Below, one piece after another: positions 10,162-18,909 of a DNA stretch of 64,000 nucleotides; position 1 is the stretch's first letter; each line of letters opens with the position of its first letter. Position numbers and translations under genes: made by a program. The DNA comes from Paraburkholderia caribensis (GTDB taxonomy: Bacteria; Pseudomonadota; Gammaproteobacteria; Burkholderiales; Burkholderiaceae): NCBI RefSeq assembly GCF_002902945.1, contig NZ_CP026101.1:2046001-2110000 (forward strand). The letters run 5' to 3'. The notes beneath the pieces were generated by a model. The model saw only the letters and a list, made by a program, of their open reading frames with translations. It was not told where the DNA came from and made no database searches.

Positions 10162-11100
10162 TCAAAGTTTTGCTGCCCGCTCGGGCGTCAGCCTGCCTCG
10201 CACGAAATCCCACAGGCCGATCAGATTGCCGCCCAGCCGCCCTCGCCGGTCGATCCACGGCTCCGGCGCAAAACTTCGCACCACGTTGCTACCGACATTG
10301 CGCAGAACATGATTGAGTGCGTCGCGCAAAGGCATGGTCTTCTTGCTCACCAGATAAAGCGGATTGATGACCTGCGAATAGCCGAGCTTGCGGCCGGACA
10401 CCCTGCCTCGCTTGACGCCAAGATGCACGCCGAGTGCAGTATTGATGCGCACCAGGCGACCGCCGCGACTCAGGATCTGGCCGCCGAAGTCGCGATCTTC
10501 CTGCCAGCCATAGAGAACAAGACGCTCGTCGAAGCGGAGTCCGGCAATGCTGCTAGCTCGAAAGGCCATGTTGCAGCCGTAGGGGCAGCCCGTCGAAACG
10601 ACCCGCAAGCTTTCCGGCACGTCCGCCCTTGCCAGGATGGCTTGCCCTTCTTCGACGGAATAACCCGGCCCATGGATACCATCGGCGAGTACCGCTCCCG
10701 TGACGCAGGAAATAGTGGGATCGCTATCCAGGGTCTTGAGCACTTCCGCGATCCATCGGCTGTGCATCAGGAAATCATCGTCCAGCAGGACCACGACGTC
10801 GGTGTCATCCGGCACGTGCTTCAAGGCATGGTTACGTTGCACGGTCAGGCCGGGCTGGCCCTTGAGCACGAGCAATCCGGGCCGGCTTGCGAGCTTGCCG
10901 GCATCCTCGTCCGAAACACAGGAGATGATGATCATATCCGGCTGCACAGTCTGCGAATCGACGAAGGCGACGACACGTTCAAGCACTTCGGCGCGCCCGC
11001 GCGTGGCGAAGATCAGACAGACCTTTGCTTGCCGGACAGACGATGGCAGACTCATTTCCCCGGACATGGCTACTTGCGAACAGACAGTCGAATTCAACAT
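10162..11100 (-). CDS. Glycosyltransferase family 2
   Basis: The 312-residue protein carries a GT2 fold: VCLIFATRGR at the N-terminus, the metal-binding VVLLDDDFLMHSRWI, and WQEDRDFGGQI, an ED motif typical of the catalytic base region. The chosen ATG at 11100 is preceded by GAGGTGA; in-frame ATGs at 11067 and 11055 are alternatives with poorer sites. It sits between the Wzy-like and GT4 genes on the same strand and probably adds one sugar of the repeat unit. Donor and linkage are unknown. Confidence 0.83.
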   Translation of the reverse strand: MLNSTVCSQVAMSGEMSLPSSVRQAKVCLIFATRGRAEVLERVVAFVDSQTVQPDMIIISCVSDEDAGKLASRPGLLVLKGQPGLTVQRNHALKHVPDDTDVVVLLDDDFLMHSRWIAEVLKTLDSDPTISCVTGAVLADGIHGPGYSVEEGQAILARADVPESLRVVSTGCPYGCNMAFRASSIAGLRFDERLVLYGWQEDRDFGGQILSRGGRLVRINTALGVHLGVKRGRVSGRKLGYSQVINPLYLVSKKTMPLRDALNHVLRNVGSNVVRSFAPEPWIDRRGRLGGNLIGLWDFVRGRLTPERAAKL

Positions 11101-11301
11101 TCACCTCGTCGGCCAATGCATGTTTTTCTGGAAATCGGACAACGGCAGTCCGTCTTGTGCGGGATTCGATCGCCCGACCGTGCCAGCGAGCAAGCCATGC
11201 CAGCACCTCGGGGTCCATGCTATCGATGCCGCAAACGCAGCACTGCTGCCTACCCCACGCAAACGCGCGCTTCCTGAAAGCCGAAGCGTGTGATGCATGC
11301 G

Positions 11302-12738
11302 CTACGGCTCACGGATGCGAGAAACAACACCGGGCGCTCTTCCCTGCATGCGCGGCGTGGCCCATTCCTGGCGCCTGGGCGCGCGTCTCGGTGCACGTTG
11401 CGACAGTGCGCTCGCTGCGGCCGCAAACAGGTAGAAGGTCGCGCCCAGCTCGAACACCCCAGCAGCAAGCGAAGCGACGATCAAGGTCGCGATCATGCCG
11501 TGCCGTGCCGCGTGGCAGACGGCGCGTTCCGTCGGCGGGTAATGCGCCGAGACAGGCGACAGCAGCGCCTTGCCAATAAACATCCCGTAGCAGATCACGC
11601 CGACCGCGCCCAGGTTTGCCAGCACCACGACGAGGAAACTCGACGCGCGAATGCTGCCCAGTCCTACGCCTACCCCGTACGTGTCGATGAAGTTGGTCAC
11701 GCCTTGCGTGTTCCAGCTCATCCGTTCGATGCCCGACGAGCTGCCCGCCTTGTTCATGACGGTGGCGTCGACGAAATCGGTCAGCGTTTTCGCCACGCCC
11801 GGCATGAACAGGATCACGTAGAGCGTGCCCAGCACGCCCGCGCAGGCAGCGATGATCCACATGCGCTGCTGGCGCGCGACGGCGCCAGCCGAAACACGGC
11901 CGGGCCGGCTGACCACCTGGACACACATGTATATGGCCAGCCCGACATACGCCGTGCCGGAAGTGGACATCAGCAACAGTGTCCCCGTCGCTATCGCGAG
12001 CGCCCCCGACAGCTTCGCGCGATAATCGAGCAGCCAGAGATTGAGGCAAAAGACGAACAGCGGCAGCGTGAAACTCGAAAACGCAGAAGTCTCGGCGAAC
12101 GTGCCCGTGATACGCACCAGTCCGCCCAACTCTTCCCCGCTCAGATCGGCGTACTGAGCCGTCTTGATGACCGACATCACATCCAGACCGGCAGCATGAG
12201 TGACGAAATCGATCACGCCCGCCGACACGTCGAGAATGGTGAGCAGGAAAATGGCGTTCGCCAATACCCGGTATGCACCGCGATACTTGAGAAACACATA
12301 CATGCAGGCATACACCACGAGATCGCCGATCAGATAGATCGCCTGCGACAGATTGCCGGAAACGGGGCCGAGCGGCTGCAGCACGGCGACACCCGTGACA
12401 CTGCGGTCGACCGGGAAGACGAGCGTCGCGCCCTGAAACAGACGCGGCAGGATAACGGCGCCTGCGACACCCCACACGCAGGTGCAGAGCAGCCAGAAGC
12501 CCGGCTTTTCCATCGACAGCGCGTCGCCGATTCCCTTTCCGCCAGCGAGATTGAACGCCCTCAGGGCAAAGAAAACGAGAAAGAGCTGCGCCGGCATGAT
12601 GCCGATCGTGCCCAGACTCAGCGCAAGCGTCATGGCAAACAGCGAAAATACCGCCATCGCGTAAACGGCGCCGCGAAACGATCCATGGAGCACCAGCAGC
12701 CCAATGACGATGACCAGGATTCCGTATATTGACGGCAC
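11302..12738 (-). CDS. Wzy-like polysaccharide polymerase / O-antigen ligase-type membrane protein
   Basis: This is an integral membrane protein of about 478 residues with 10-12 hydrophobic segments and a large periplasmic loop in the second half, the layout of Wzy polymerases and O-antigen ligases. The start is taken as the GTG at 12738 because GGAGGGGGGAG lies just upstream of it; the ATG at 12753 lies within or before that site. Wzy enzymes join repeat units at the periplasmic face. Sequence conservation in the family is low, so the call rests on topology and on being the only polymerase-like protein in a locus with Wzx, Wza and Wzc. Confidence 0.75.
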   Translation of the reverse strand: MPSIYGILVIVIGLLVLHGSFRGAVYAMAVFSLFAMTLALSLGTIGIMPAQLFLVFFALRAFNLAGGKGIGDALSMEKPGFWLLCTCVWGVAGAVILPRLFQGATLVFPVDRSVTGVAVLQPLGPVSGNLSQAIYLIGDLVVYACMYVFLKYRGAYRVLANAIFLLTILDVSAGVIDFVTHAAGLDVMSVIKTAQYADLSGEELGGLVRITGTFAETSAFSSFTLPLFVFCLNLWLLDYRAKLSGALAIATGTLLLMSTSGTAYVGLAIYMCVQVVSRPGRVSAGAVARQQRMWIIAACAGVLGTLYVILFMPGVAKTLTDFVDATVMNKAGSSSGIERMSWNTQGVTNFIDTYGVGVGLGSIRASSFLVVVLANLGAVGVICYGMFIGKALLSPVSAHYPPTERAVCHAARHGMIATLIVASLAAGVFELGATFYLFAAAASALSQRAPRRAPRRQEWATPRMQGRAPGVVSRIREP

Positions 12739-12795
12739 TGCTCCCCCCTCCATTCACCGCACGCATGCGCGAGCGGACTTGCTGTATTGCACGGC

Positions 12796-14013
12796 TCAGG
12801 CAGAGCGCCAGCGGCGAATCTCCGGCGCCGGATCGGCGGACACTTTGCTGTCTTCGACCGCGCGTTCCACCACGCTCAGGAACTCGCGCCTGAACCGTTC
12901 CTGAGTAAAGCGCAGCGCGTTGCGGCGACACACTTCCGCGCGGAACGGCGGCGACTGTTCGAAGCGCTCCACCGCATCGACGATGGACTCCACGCTCTGT
13001 TCGCCGAAAAAGAGCCCCGTCGCCCGTTCGGGATCCTGCGATTCGACGACGATCTCCCGCACACCGCCACGGCCCAAGGCAATCACGGGCGTGCCGCAGG
13101 CCTGCGCTTCCACGACCGAAATTCCGAAATCTTCTTCCGCGGCAAAGACGAATGCGCGCGCGCGCTGCATGTAGTCGACCAGTGCCGCATCGGGCTGATA
13201 GCCGAGCAGCGTCACATTGGGCGTCGCGCATGCCTTGGCGCGCGCGAAATCCGTGCCGTCGCCGATCACCACGAGGCGCCGCGAAGGCATCGCCGCGAAG
13301 GCCTCGATGATCAGCGGGATGCGTTTGTACGGGACCATGCGCGAGGCAATCAGATAAAAGTCCTCGCGCTCCGTACTGAGTTCGAAGCGTTCGACATCGA
13401 CGGGCGGATAGACCACCGTGGCGTCGCTGCCGTAGGCCTTGCGAATGCGCCGGCCCACGAAGGCCGAATTGGCGACAAAGGCATCCACGCCATGCGCGGT
13501 GCGGTGATCCCAGATACGCATGTAATGAAGCAGCAGACGCACGATCCAGCTCTTCATGCCGCGCTGCATGCCCGCCTCGGCCAGATATTGATGCTGCAGA
13601 TCCCACGCGTAGCGAATCGGCGAGTGCACATAGCTCACGTGGACCTGATGCGGGCCCGTCAGCACGCCCTTGGCCACCGCATGATTCGACGAAATCACCA
13701 GATCGTAGCCGGACAGGTCGAACTGCTCGATAGCCAGCGGCATCAGCGGCAGATAGTGGCGAAACGATTTGCGCGCGCGCGGCAGATGCTGGATGAACGA
13801 GGTATGCGCGCGTTTGCCGCCCAGCACGTCGCGCTGCGCCTCAGGAAAAAAATCGACGACGCTGTACAGATCGGCGTGTGGGAACAGTTGAAGAATCTGC
13901 TCGACCACCTTTTCCGAGCCCGCATACGCAGCGAGCCAGTCATGCACGAGCGCTACGCGGCCAAAGCGACGTATGTCGTTAGCAGGGGTTGGGGCAAGCG
14001 TTACATTAGCCAC
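12796..14013 (-). CDS. Glycosyltransferase family 4 (WbaZ/mannosyltransferase-like)
   Basis: The 405-residue GT-B enzyme begins with VALVHDWLAAYAGSEKVVEQI, the opening of WbaZ-like mannosyltransferases, and contains HSPIRYAWDLQHQYL, YPPVDVERF and the C-terminal donor motif EEDFGISVVEAQACGTPVIA (E-x7-E). It overlaps the end of the upstream GT4 gene by 13 bp, so the two are translationally linked. Mannose transfer is a family tendency, not shown by the sequence. Confidence 0.87.
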   Translation of the reverse strand: MANVTLAPTPANDIRRFGRVALVHDWLAAYAGSEKVVEQILQLFPHADLYSVVDFFPEAQRDVLGGKRAHTSFIQHLPRARKSFRHYLPLMPLAIEQFDLSGYDLVISSNHAVAKGVLTGPHQVHVSYVHSPIRYAWDLQHQYLAEAGMQRGMKSWIVRLLLHYMRIWDHRTAHGVDAFVANSAFVGRRIRKAYGSDATVVYPPVDVERFELSTEREDFYLIASRMVPYKRIPLIIEAFAAMPSRRLVVIGDGTDFARAKACATPNVTLLGYQPDAALVDYMQRARAFVFAAEEDFGISVVEAQACGTPVIALGRGGVREIVVESQDPERATGLFFGEQSVESIVDAVERFEQSPPFRAEVCRRNALRFTQERFRREFLSVVERAVEDSKVSADPAPEIRRWRSA

Positions 14014-15104
14014 GGCGAAATCTCCTCGATCAACCTGGCAGCCGTCGCGCGCCAGGTCAGTTCTTCCGTCCGTGTGCGGCCTCGCTCGCGCAGGCTTGCA
14101 CGCAACGCGGCGTCGGCGGTGATCCGTTCGAGCAGGCGCGCCAGTTCCGCGGGATCGTCAGGCGACGTGTAGAGCACGGCATCGCCGCACGCTTCCTGTA
14201 CGGCGGGCAATCTCGACGCGATGACGGGACAGCCCAGTGCCAGCGCTTCGACGGGCGGCAGCCCGAAGCCCTCGTAGCGCGATGGATAGACAAAGCACGC
14301 GGCACGCCGGTAAAGCGCGGCCAGTTCGCCATCGCTCACGTAGCCGAGGTGCTTCACAAAGGCGGGCAACGCGTCCTTGCCCGCCCCGTAGACGCGCGGA
14401 TCGCCGCCGCCCACCACCACGATGTCGAACTGCGCATCGTCGATAAGGCGCGCAGCCTCGGCCACGAGCTGAAAGTTCTTGTGACGGTTGAGGCTGCCGA
14501 CGGCAAGCACGAACGGACGCCCATTCAGCGTGGGTGCCACGGTCCCTTCGTCCTCTTGCACGCGCAACATGTGCTCGCCGCTCTCCGACACCACGCCAAT
14601 CTTGCCAACCGGAATCCGGTAAGCGTCACACAGTTCGCGCCGCGAGAATTCCGAAACGGTAATGACACGTTTCGATACCCGGCCAAGGCGCGGCGCCATC
14701 AGGCGATACCAGGCGACAAACGACCGGCTGTAGCTGTCGGGCACGCGCGTGGGCGCCGCGTCGTGCAGGACCGTCACCTGACGGCGGTACATCAGCGGTC
14801 CCGAGTTGCACAGGTTGAGCAGCAGGCGACCGCGCGCAGCCTGCGGTAGCGCGAGTTGCTCCCAACGCACACCGCCGCCTTTCCCACTGGCTCGCAGCCC
14901 GACGTGCAGAAATGGGTTCGGCAAGGCAGTCAGTGCTTCGGGCACGATGATCTCGACCTGCAATCCGGCGACAAGCGGATCGCGCAGCTCGATCAGTTGA
15001 TCGAGCGCCCGGATGGTCTCGAATGCAAAACGATCGACACCCGTCGCACGTCGGCCAAGGAAGCGGCCATTGATCAACAGGTTGGGGGTATGCACGTGTG
15101 TCAT
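14001..15104 (-). CDS. Glycosyltransferase family 4
   Basis: The 367-residue enzyme has NGRFLGRRATGVDRFAFETI at the N-terminus and SRYEGFGLPPVEALALGCPV in the C-terminal donor domain. It resembles the GT4 encoded at 9051-10148 along much of its length, which suggests an old duplication within the locus. It is the first gene of a compact minus-strand run (GT4, GT4, then the polymerase 57 bp on). Its start faces the divergent glycoside-hydrolase-like gene across about 400 bp that probably contain promoters for both directions. Confidence 0.87.
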   Translation of the reverse strand: MTHVHTPNLLINGRFLGRRATGVDRFAFETIRALDQLIELRDPLVAGLQVEIIVPEALTALPNPFLHVGLRASGKGGGVRWEQLALPQAARGRLLLNLCNSGPLMYRRQVTVLHDAAPTRVPDSYSRSFVAWYRLMAPRLGRVSKRVITVSEFSRRELCDAYRIPVGKIGVVSESGEHMLRVQEDEGTVAPTLNGRPFVLAVGSLNRHKNFQLVAEAARLIDDAQFDIVVVGGGDPRVYGAGKDALPAFVKHLGYVSDGELAALYRRAACFVYPSRYEGFGLPPVEALALGCPVIASRLPAVQEACGDAVLYTSPDDPAELARLLERITADAALRASLRERGRTRTEELTWRATAARLIEEISPWLM

Positions 15105-15506
15105 CGGCAGGGTCCGAGGTGTCGCTCATGACCGGTCGTCATCCGTGCGCGAAGTCACCGCGACACACGACCGGATTCGACAAGCCACGCCTTACTAGTT
15201 ATGTGGCTTGAAGTGTGTCCGATGTCCCCTGCCGCGAATGTTCGCCGTCGCTCATGGCACGCCAATTCGCGCATGCAATGCCGCTGCTGAACGCCTGATA
15301 TTTATCCACGGACCGCGCCTTTTGCATCGCAAGTGAAATCCGATGCTCCGCGAAACAGGTATCCGTTCGCCGTCGCACACACCACGGATGCGGCAACGCA
15401 TCAGAATGACGGCTGCATTCGCCTCCGACCGACGCAAAACCATCGACGATGCCGGCATGGCGCAAAGCGCCCGGAGCCGGCAGCCGTCGCACGCGAGGAA
15501 TTCGCC
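15105..15506. promoter_or_regulatory. Divergent intergenic region with an inverted repeat (15181-15210)
   Basis: This 402-bp region separates the GT4 gene (minus) from the glycoside-hydrolase-like gene (plus). It contains a perfect 8-bp inverted repeat, CAAGCCAC at 15181-15188 and GTGGCTTG at 15203-15210, around a 14-nt A/T-richer spacer. That could be an operator or a hairpin. No confident promoter hexamers are visible. Confidence 0.35.
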
Positions 15507-16901
15507 GTGAAGCATCCCGTAGCAAGCATTCCTGCCCTGCCTGCCCGCCAGTCGGCCTCTCGCAGTTCACGCCGTGCAAGCCGGGCGAAGCCTCACAGAT
15601 GGTTTGGCACGCGCGCCGTCGAAAGTCTCGCTACGAGCCTCTGCGTGCTCGCGTGGGCATCGGCCGCGTACGCTGCCGATCCCGTGCGGGCCATGCCTGT
15701 CGACGCCTTCATCGACACGCTCGGTGTCGTCACCCACGTCAACTATACGGACGGGGCCTACGCCAATGTGCGCAACGTCGCCGACGATATGAACTGGCTC
15801 GGCCTGCGCCACGTTCGCGACTACACGCCCGGCCCCAGCGCGCCATTCGAAAGCTATGTGTTTCTCGCGCAACGCGGCGTCAGGTTCAACTTCCTGGTGC
15901 GCTCGAACATCGCGGAGTCGGTCGATCTGGCCGCGCAGTTGAACGCCGCCGTGCCCGGCAGCGTTGCGGCGATCGAAGGCTTCAACGAGATCGACAACTT
16001 TCCGGTTCCGTATCGCGGCCTCAGCGGCATGCCTGCCGGCCTCGCCGCGCAGCGCGATATCTACGCACGCGTGCGAAGCACGCCGGCACTTGCCGGTGTA
16101 CCCGTCTACGACCTCACTGGCTACGACGTCAAGTCAGTCGAAACGCGCGCGGGTTCCGCCGATTACGCAAACCAGCATGCTTATCCGCAAAACGGCGATC
16201 AACCCAGCTATAACGCACCGCACGGCGGCAGCTGGATCCCTTCGGCCATCGGTAGCGTCAAGAAATACAATCTGCCCGTCGTCATCACCGAATTCGGCTA
16301 CTTCTCGATGCCTCAGTCGGGCTGGTACATGATCGGTGTCGACGAGGCGACCCAGGCCAAAGGCATTCTCAACGGTTATATGGACTCCGCCGCAGCGGGC
16401 GTGAAACGGATCTATGTCTACGAACTGCTCGACGAAAAGTCCGATCCGCAGAACAAGAGCGGCGAAATGCACTTCGGGATGTTCCGCTTCGATAACAGTC
16501 CCAAGCCCGTGGCCCACGCGGTTCGCAATCTCACGACGATCCTGAACGCCAGCGCGCCCACACGTGCGAAGAGCGCGGCGCGCAACACGCTCGCGTACAC
16601 GCTGTCGGACATGCCGCCATCGGCCAACAGTCTGCTGCTGCAGAAAAAGGACGGTCGTTTCGTGCTCGTGCTATGGAACGAATCGCGGATCTGGGACCGC
16701 GCGAAGGGCACGCCTGTCACCATGCCGCCAGCGCGCGTCAACGTCGATTTCGGCGCGACAGCGCGCCGTGTCGACGTGTACGATCCGCTTGTTTCGGCCG
16801 CGCCTGTCGACAGCCAGCGCGACGTGCGCCAGCTCCCCATCGACGTACCCGACCACGTCATTCTGCTCGAAGTCACACTCGCGGACACGCCGGGAACCTG
16901 A
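15507..16901 (+). CDS. Secreted glycoside-hydrolase-like protein of the EPS locus
   Basis: The start is the GTG at 15507, preceded by GAGGA at 15494-15498; longer in-frame readings upstream have no protein-like composition. The 464-residue product has a basic N-terminus, a hydrophobic segment (about residues 38-56) and a likely signal-peptidase site AYA-AD at 56/57. The rest fits a TIM-barrel clan-A hydrolase: EGFNEID gives acid/base Glu161 and VVITEFGYF gives nucleophile Glu262. EPS loci often encode such periplasmic or secreted hydrolases, which trim or depolymerise the product. The exact GH family is not clear. Confidence 0.75.
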   Translation: MKHPVASIPALPARQSASRSSRRASRAKPHRWFGTRAVESLATSLCVLAWASAAYAADPVRAMPVDAFIDTLGVVTHVNYTDGAYANVRNVADDMNWLGLRHVRDYTPGPSAPFESYVFLAQRGVRFNFLVRSNIAESVDLAAQLNAAVPGSVAAIEGFNEIDNFPVPYRGLSGMPAGLAAQRDIYARVRSTPALAGVPVYDLTGYDVKSVETRAGSADYANQHAYPQNGDQPSYNAPHGGSWIPSAIGSVKKYNLPVVITEFGYFSMPQSGWYMIGVDEATQAKGILNGYMDSAAAGVKRIYVYELLDEKSDPQNKSGEMHFGMFRFDNSPKPVAHAVRNLTTILNASAPTRAKSAARNTLAYTLSDMPPSANSLLLQKKDGRFVLVLWNESRIWDRAKGTPVTMPPARVNVDFGATARRVDVYDPLVSAAPVDSQRDVRQLPIDVPDHVILLEVTLADTPGT

Positions 16902-17117
16902 GCACGTCGAGCGGCACCTGCTCGCGGGCGCCAATGCGTTTCCTGTCTGGGATCTCTTGCTGGCAGCGCTCGGTACCATTCGACAAATTACCGGATTGCG
17001 TACGGTCACACACGAAACTGCGCACTCATGTGCGCCCTTGCAATGTCAGAATAAACGCGGAATCGCAGAGCATCCACTCCGGCTGGCCTTGGCAAACGTG
17101 CAAATCGCGCCCTACAC

Positions 17118-18182
17118 ATGAACAAGCTACAGTCTCTTACCGTGTTGCGAGGCATTGCCGCCACAACCGTCATCTTCTATCACATCATGGTGCCGACGGG
17201 GCACGCGCTCGGAGAATTCGGCGTCGACATATTTTTCGTGCTGAGCGGTTTCGTCATCGCACTCGTGCTGGACAGCCCCCGCATCACCGCACAGCGCTTC
17301 CTCTCTGACCGCATTGCCCGAATCGTGCCGCTCTACTGGGTGCTCACGCTTGTGGTGCTCGCCGGCACGCTCATCGCGCCTTCCCTGTTCAACTCGACCA
17401 CAGCTTCCTTCGGAAACCTGCTGAAGTCGCTGTTTTTCATCCCCTATCGCAAGGAGAGTGGCTTTATCTTCCCGATGTTGTTTGTCGGCTGGACGCTGAA
17501 CTACGAGATGATGTTCTACGTGGTCGCGGCCATTTCGCTGGTGCTGATGCGCCGCTACCGGCTGCTGTTCGCGTCGGCGCTGATCCTCGTGATATTTGTC
17601 GCGGCGAATGCATCCCGTTCACATGGCGCGATTGCCGAATTCTATTCGCTTCAGCGCATCTTCGAATTTCCGCTGGGCTTCGTGGTTTACCGGCTGTGGA
17701 ACCGCGGGCTGCGGATGAAGCCGGCGCTTGCCGGCGGCATAGCAGTCGCGGCCTACACGTGGATGGCATACGTGAGCTGGAACGCCCTGTCGGACTCACA
17801 CCTGCTGTATTTCGGCGTTCCGGCTTTCCTGCTGGTCGTTTGCAGCCTGAGTCTCGAACCGGCGATAGGCTCTGGCCCGCTCACCAAAGGGGCGATATTC
17901 GTCGGCGACGCCAGTTACGCCATCTATCTTAGCCATCCGTACTGTGTCGAAGCCGCGCGCAAGCTACTGACGTCGGCGTTCGATGGCGTTGACGCCACCG
18001 GGCCCGTCGCGGTGACGGCGATCATCATCGTGGCGATAGCCGTGGGCGGAGCACTCTACTGGTTCGTCGACAGGCCGCTGCACAAGAGCGCACGCCGGCT
18101 CTTGCAGAGCGTACCGGACATACGGTTGCGCGGAGCCAGCCAGACTGGCAGGCTTCAACCACAAGCTCATGACCGCCGATGA
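17118..18182 (+). CDS. Acyltransferase family 3 membrane protein
   Basis: The 354-residue protein has the family's N-terminal motif (LQSLTVLRGIAATTVIFYH, FGVDIFFVLSGFVIAL) and about ten membrane segments, with no SGNH domain. It follows the glycoside-hydrolase-like gene on the same strand after 216 bp. It probably adds an acyl group to the EPS. A C-terminal hydrophilic tail of about 30 residues follows the last membrane segment. Confidence 0.85.
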   Translation: MNKLQSLTVLRGIAATTVIFYHIMVPTGHALGEFGVDIFFVLSGFVIALVLDSPRITAQRFLSDRIARIVPLYWVLTLVVLAGTLIAPSLFNSTTASFGNLLKSLFFIPYRKESGFIFPMLFVGWTLNYEMMFYVVAAISLVLMRRYRLLFASALILVIFVAANASRSHGAIAEFYSLQRIFEFPLGFVVYRLWNRGLRMKPALAGGIAVAAYTWMAYVSWNALSDSHLLYFGVPAFLLVVCSLSLEPAIGSGPLTKGAIFVGDASYAIYLSHPYCVEAARKLLTSAFDGVDATGPVAVTAIIIVAIAVGGALYWFVDRPLHKSARRLLQSVPDIRLRGASQTGRLQPQAHDRR

Positions 18183-18909
18183 CCAGACGGCGCGCAATGC
18201 GCCTGTCAACCAGGACGCACGCTGACCCGCGAAGCACGCACGACCTGTGCACGATCAGTGCGCAGTCGGAAGATGTGTGCGGCTCACCAATTTGGCGGGT
18301 CGAACACATCGCATCTCATCTTTTCAAAGCACGTTGGGAAGAAGCCTAAGATAGCGCACGCCGTTATCGTCGTGCCCGGACATGTGTTTCACGCAAATTC
18401 CCCAGCGGGCTCAGGTGAGCAGGATTGTGCGGCCTTCAAGGAACGAGAGCGCACCGTCGCCCGCGCCATGCAATGCAATGTCGATGACCCCGGTTGCTGA
18501 CATGACGTCGTGAGCGCGAGGCGTGCTGAACTCCACGCCGGCGAGCGATCTGCCCAGGTTCGAGAGGATCGGCGTACCCCGGTGTGCGGGTTGCGCCTCT
18601 GGTGAACGGCGGCGCCGGCACCTCCCGGACCGCCCGGGGATGCGACACGTCGTCGGAATCGGGGAGCAGCGTTTGCGCCATCTCGACTGGCACCCGTCGA
18701 TGACGCAAACAGATGGCTGGGTTCACTTTCCTTTAGCACCTACGATACGCAATTGCAGATGCTCAAGATGAACTTCCGCGAGCGGCACTTCGATCGGACA
18801 TCGATCGCCATGGCCCGTGTGGCCTCGCACGCGAGCGCCGACCCGATTGCCCCCGGTGCCCCCAGCGATCGTAGTGCGAGTTGCCCGTGACACGGCCGGG
18901 CTTCCGCGT
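18183..18909. other. 727-bp intergenic stretch between convergent acyltransferase and Wzc-type genes
   Basis: No intact gene is recognisable here. Part of it, on the minus strand, may be the remnant of one (see the entry at 18411-18602). I see no clear terminator for either converging gene. Confidence 0.45.
18411..18602 (-). pseudogene. Possible C-terminal remnant of a degraded gene
   Basis: One minus-strand frame ending in TGA at 18411 reads like the tail of a real protein (GVEFSTPRAHDVM, then GVIDIALHGAGDGALSF), with mostly G/C-ending codons. Upstream of about 18602 the frame becomes arginine-rich and loses protein-like character, and it has no usable start. This fits a truncated or frameshifted relic, but the family is not recognised and chance is possible. 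Confidence 0.2.

Noticed and set aside
11309..13606. Long minus-strand open frame of about 765 codons overlapping the polymerase and GT4 genes
   Set aside because: It is a shifted reading of the same strand as two recognisable genes, very Arg-rich and without motifs.
15255..15275. TGGCAC..TTCGC resembling a sigma-54 promoter upstream of the glycoside-hydrolase-like gene
   Set aside because: The GG-to-GC spacing is 11 instead of the required 10 and the -12 element is poor.
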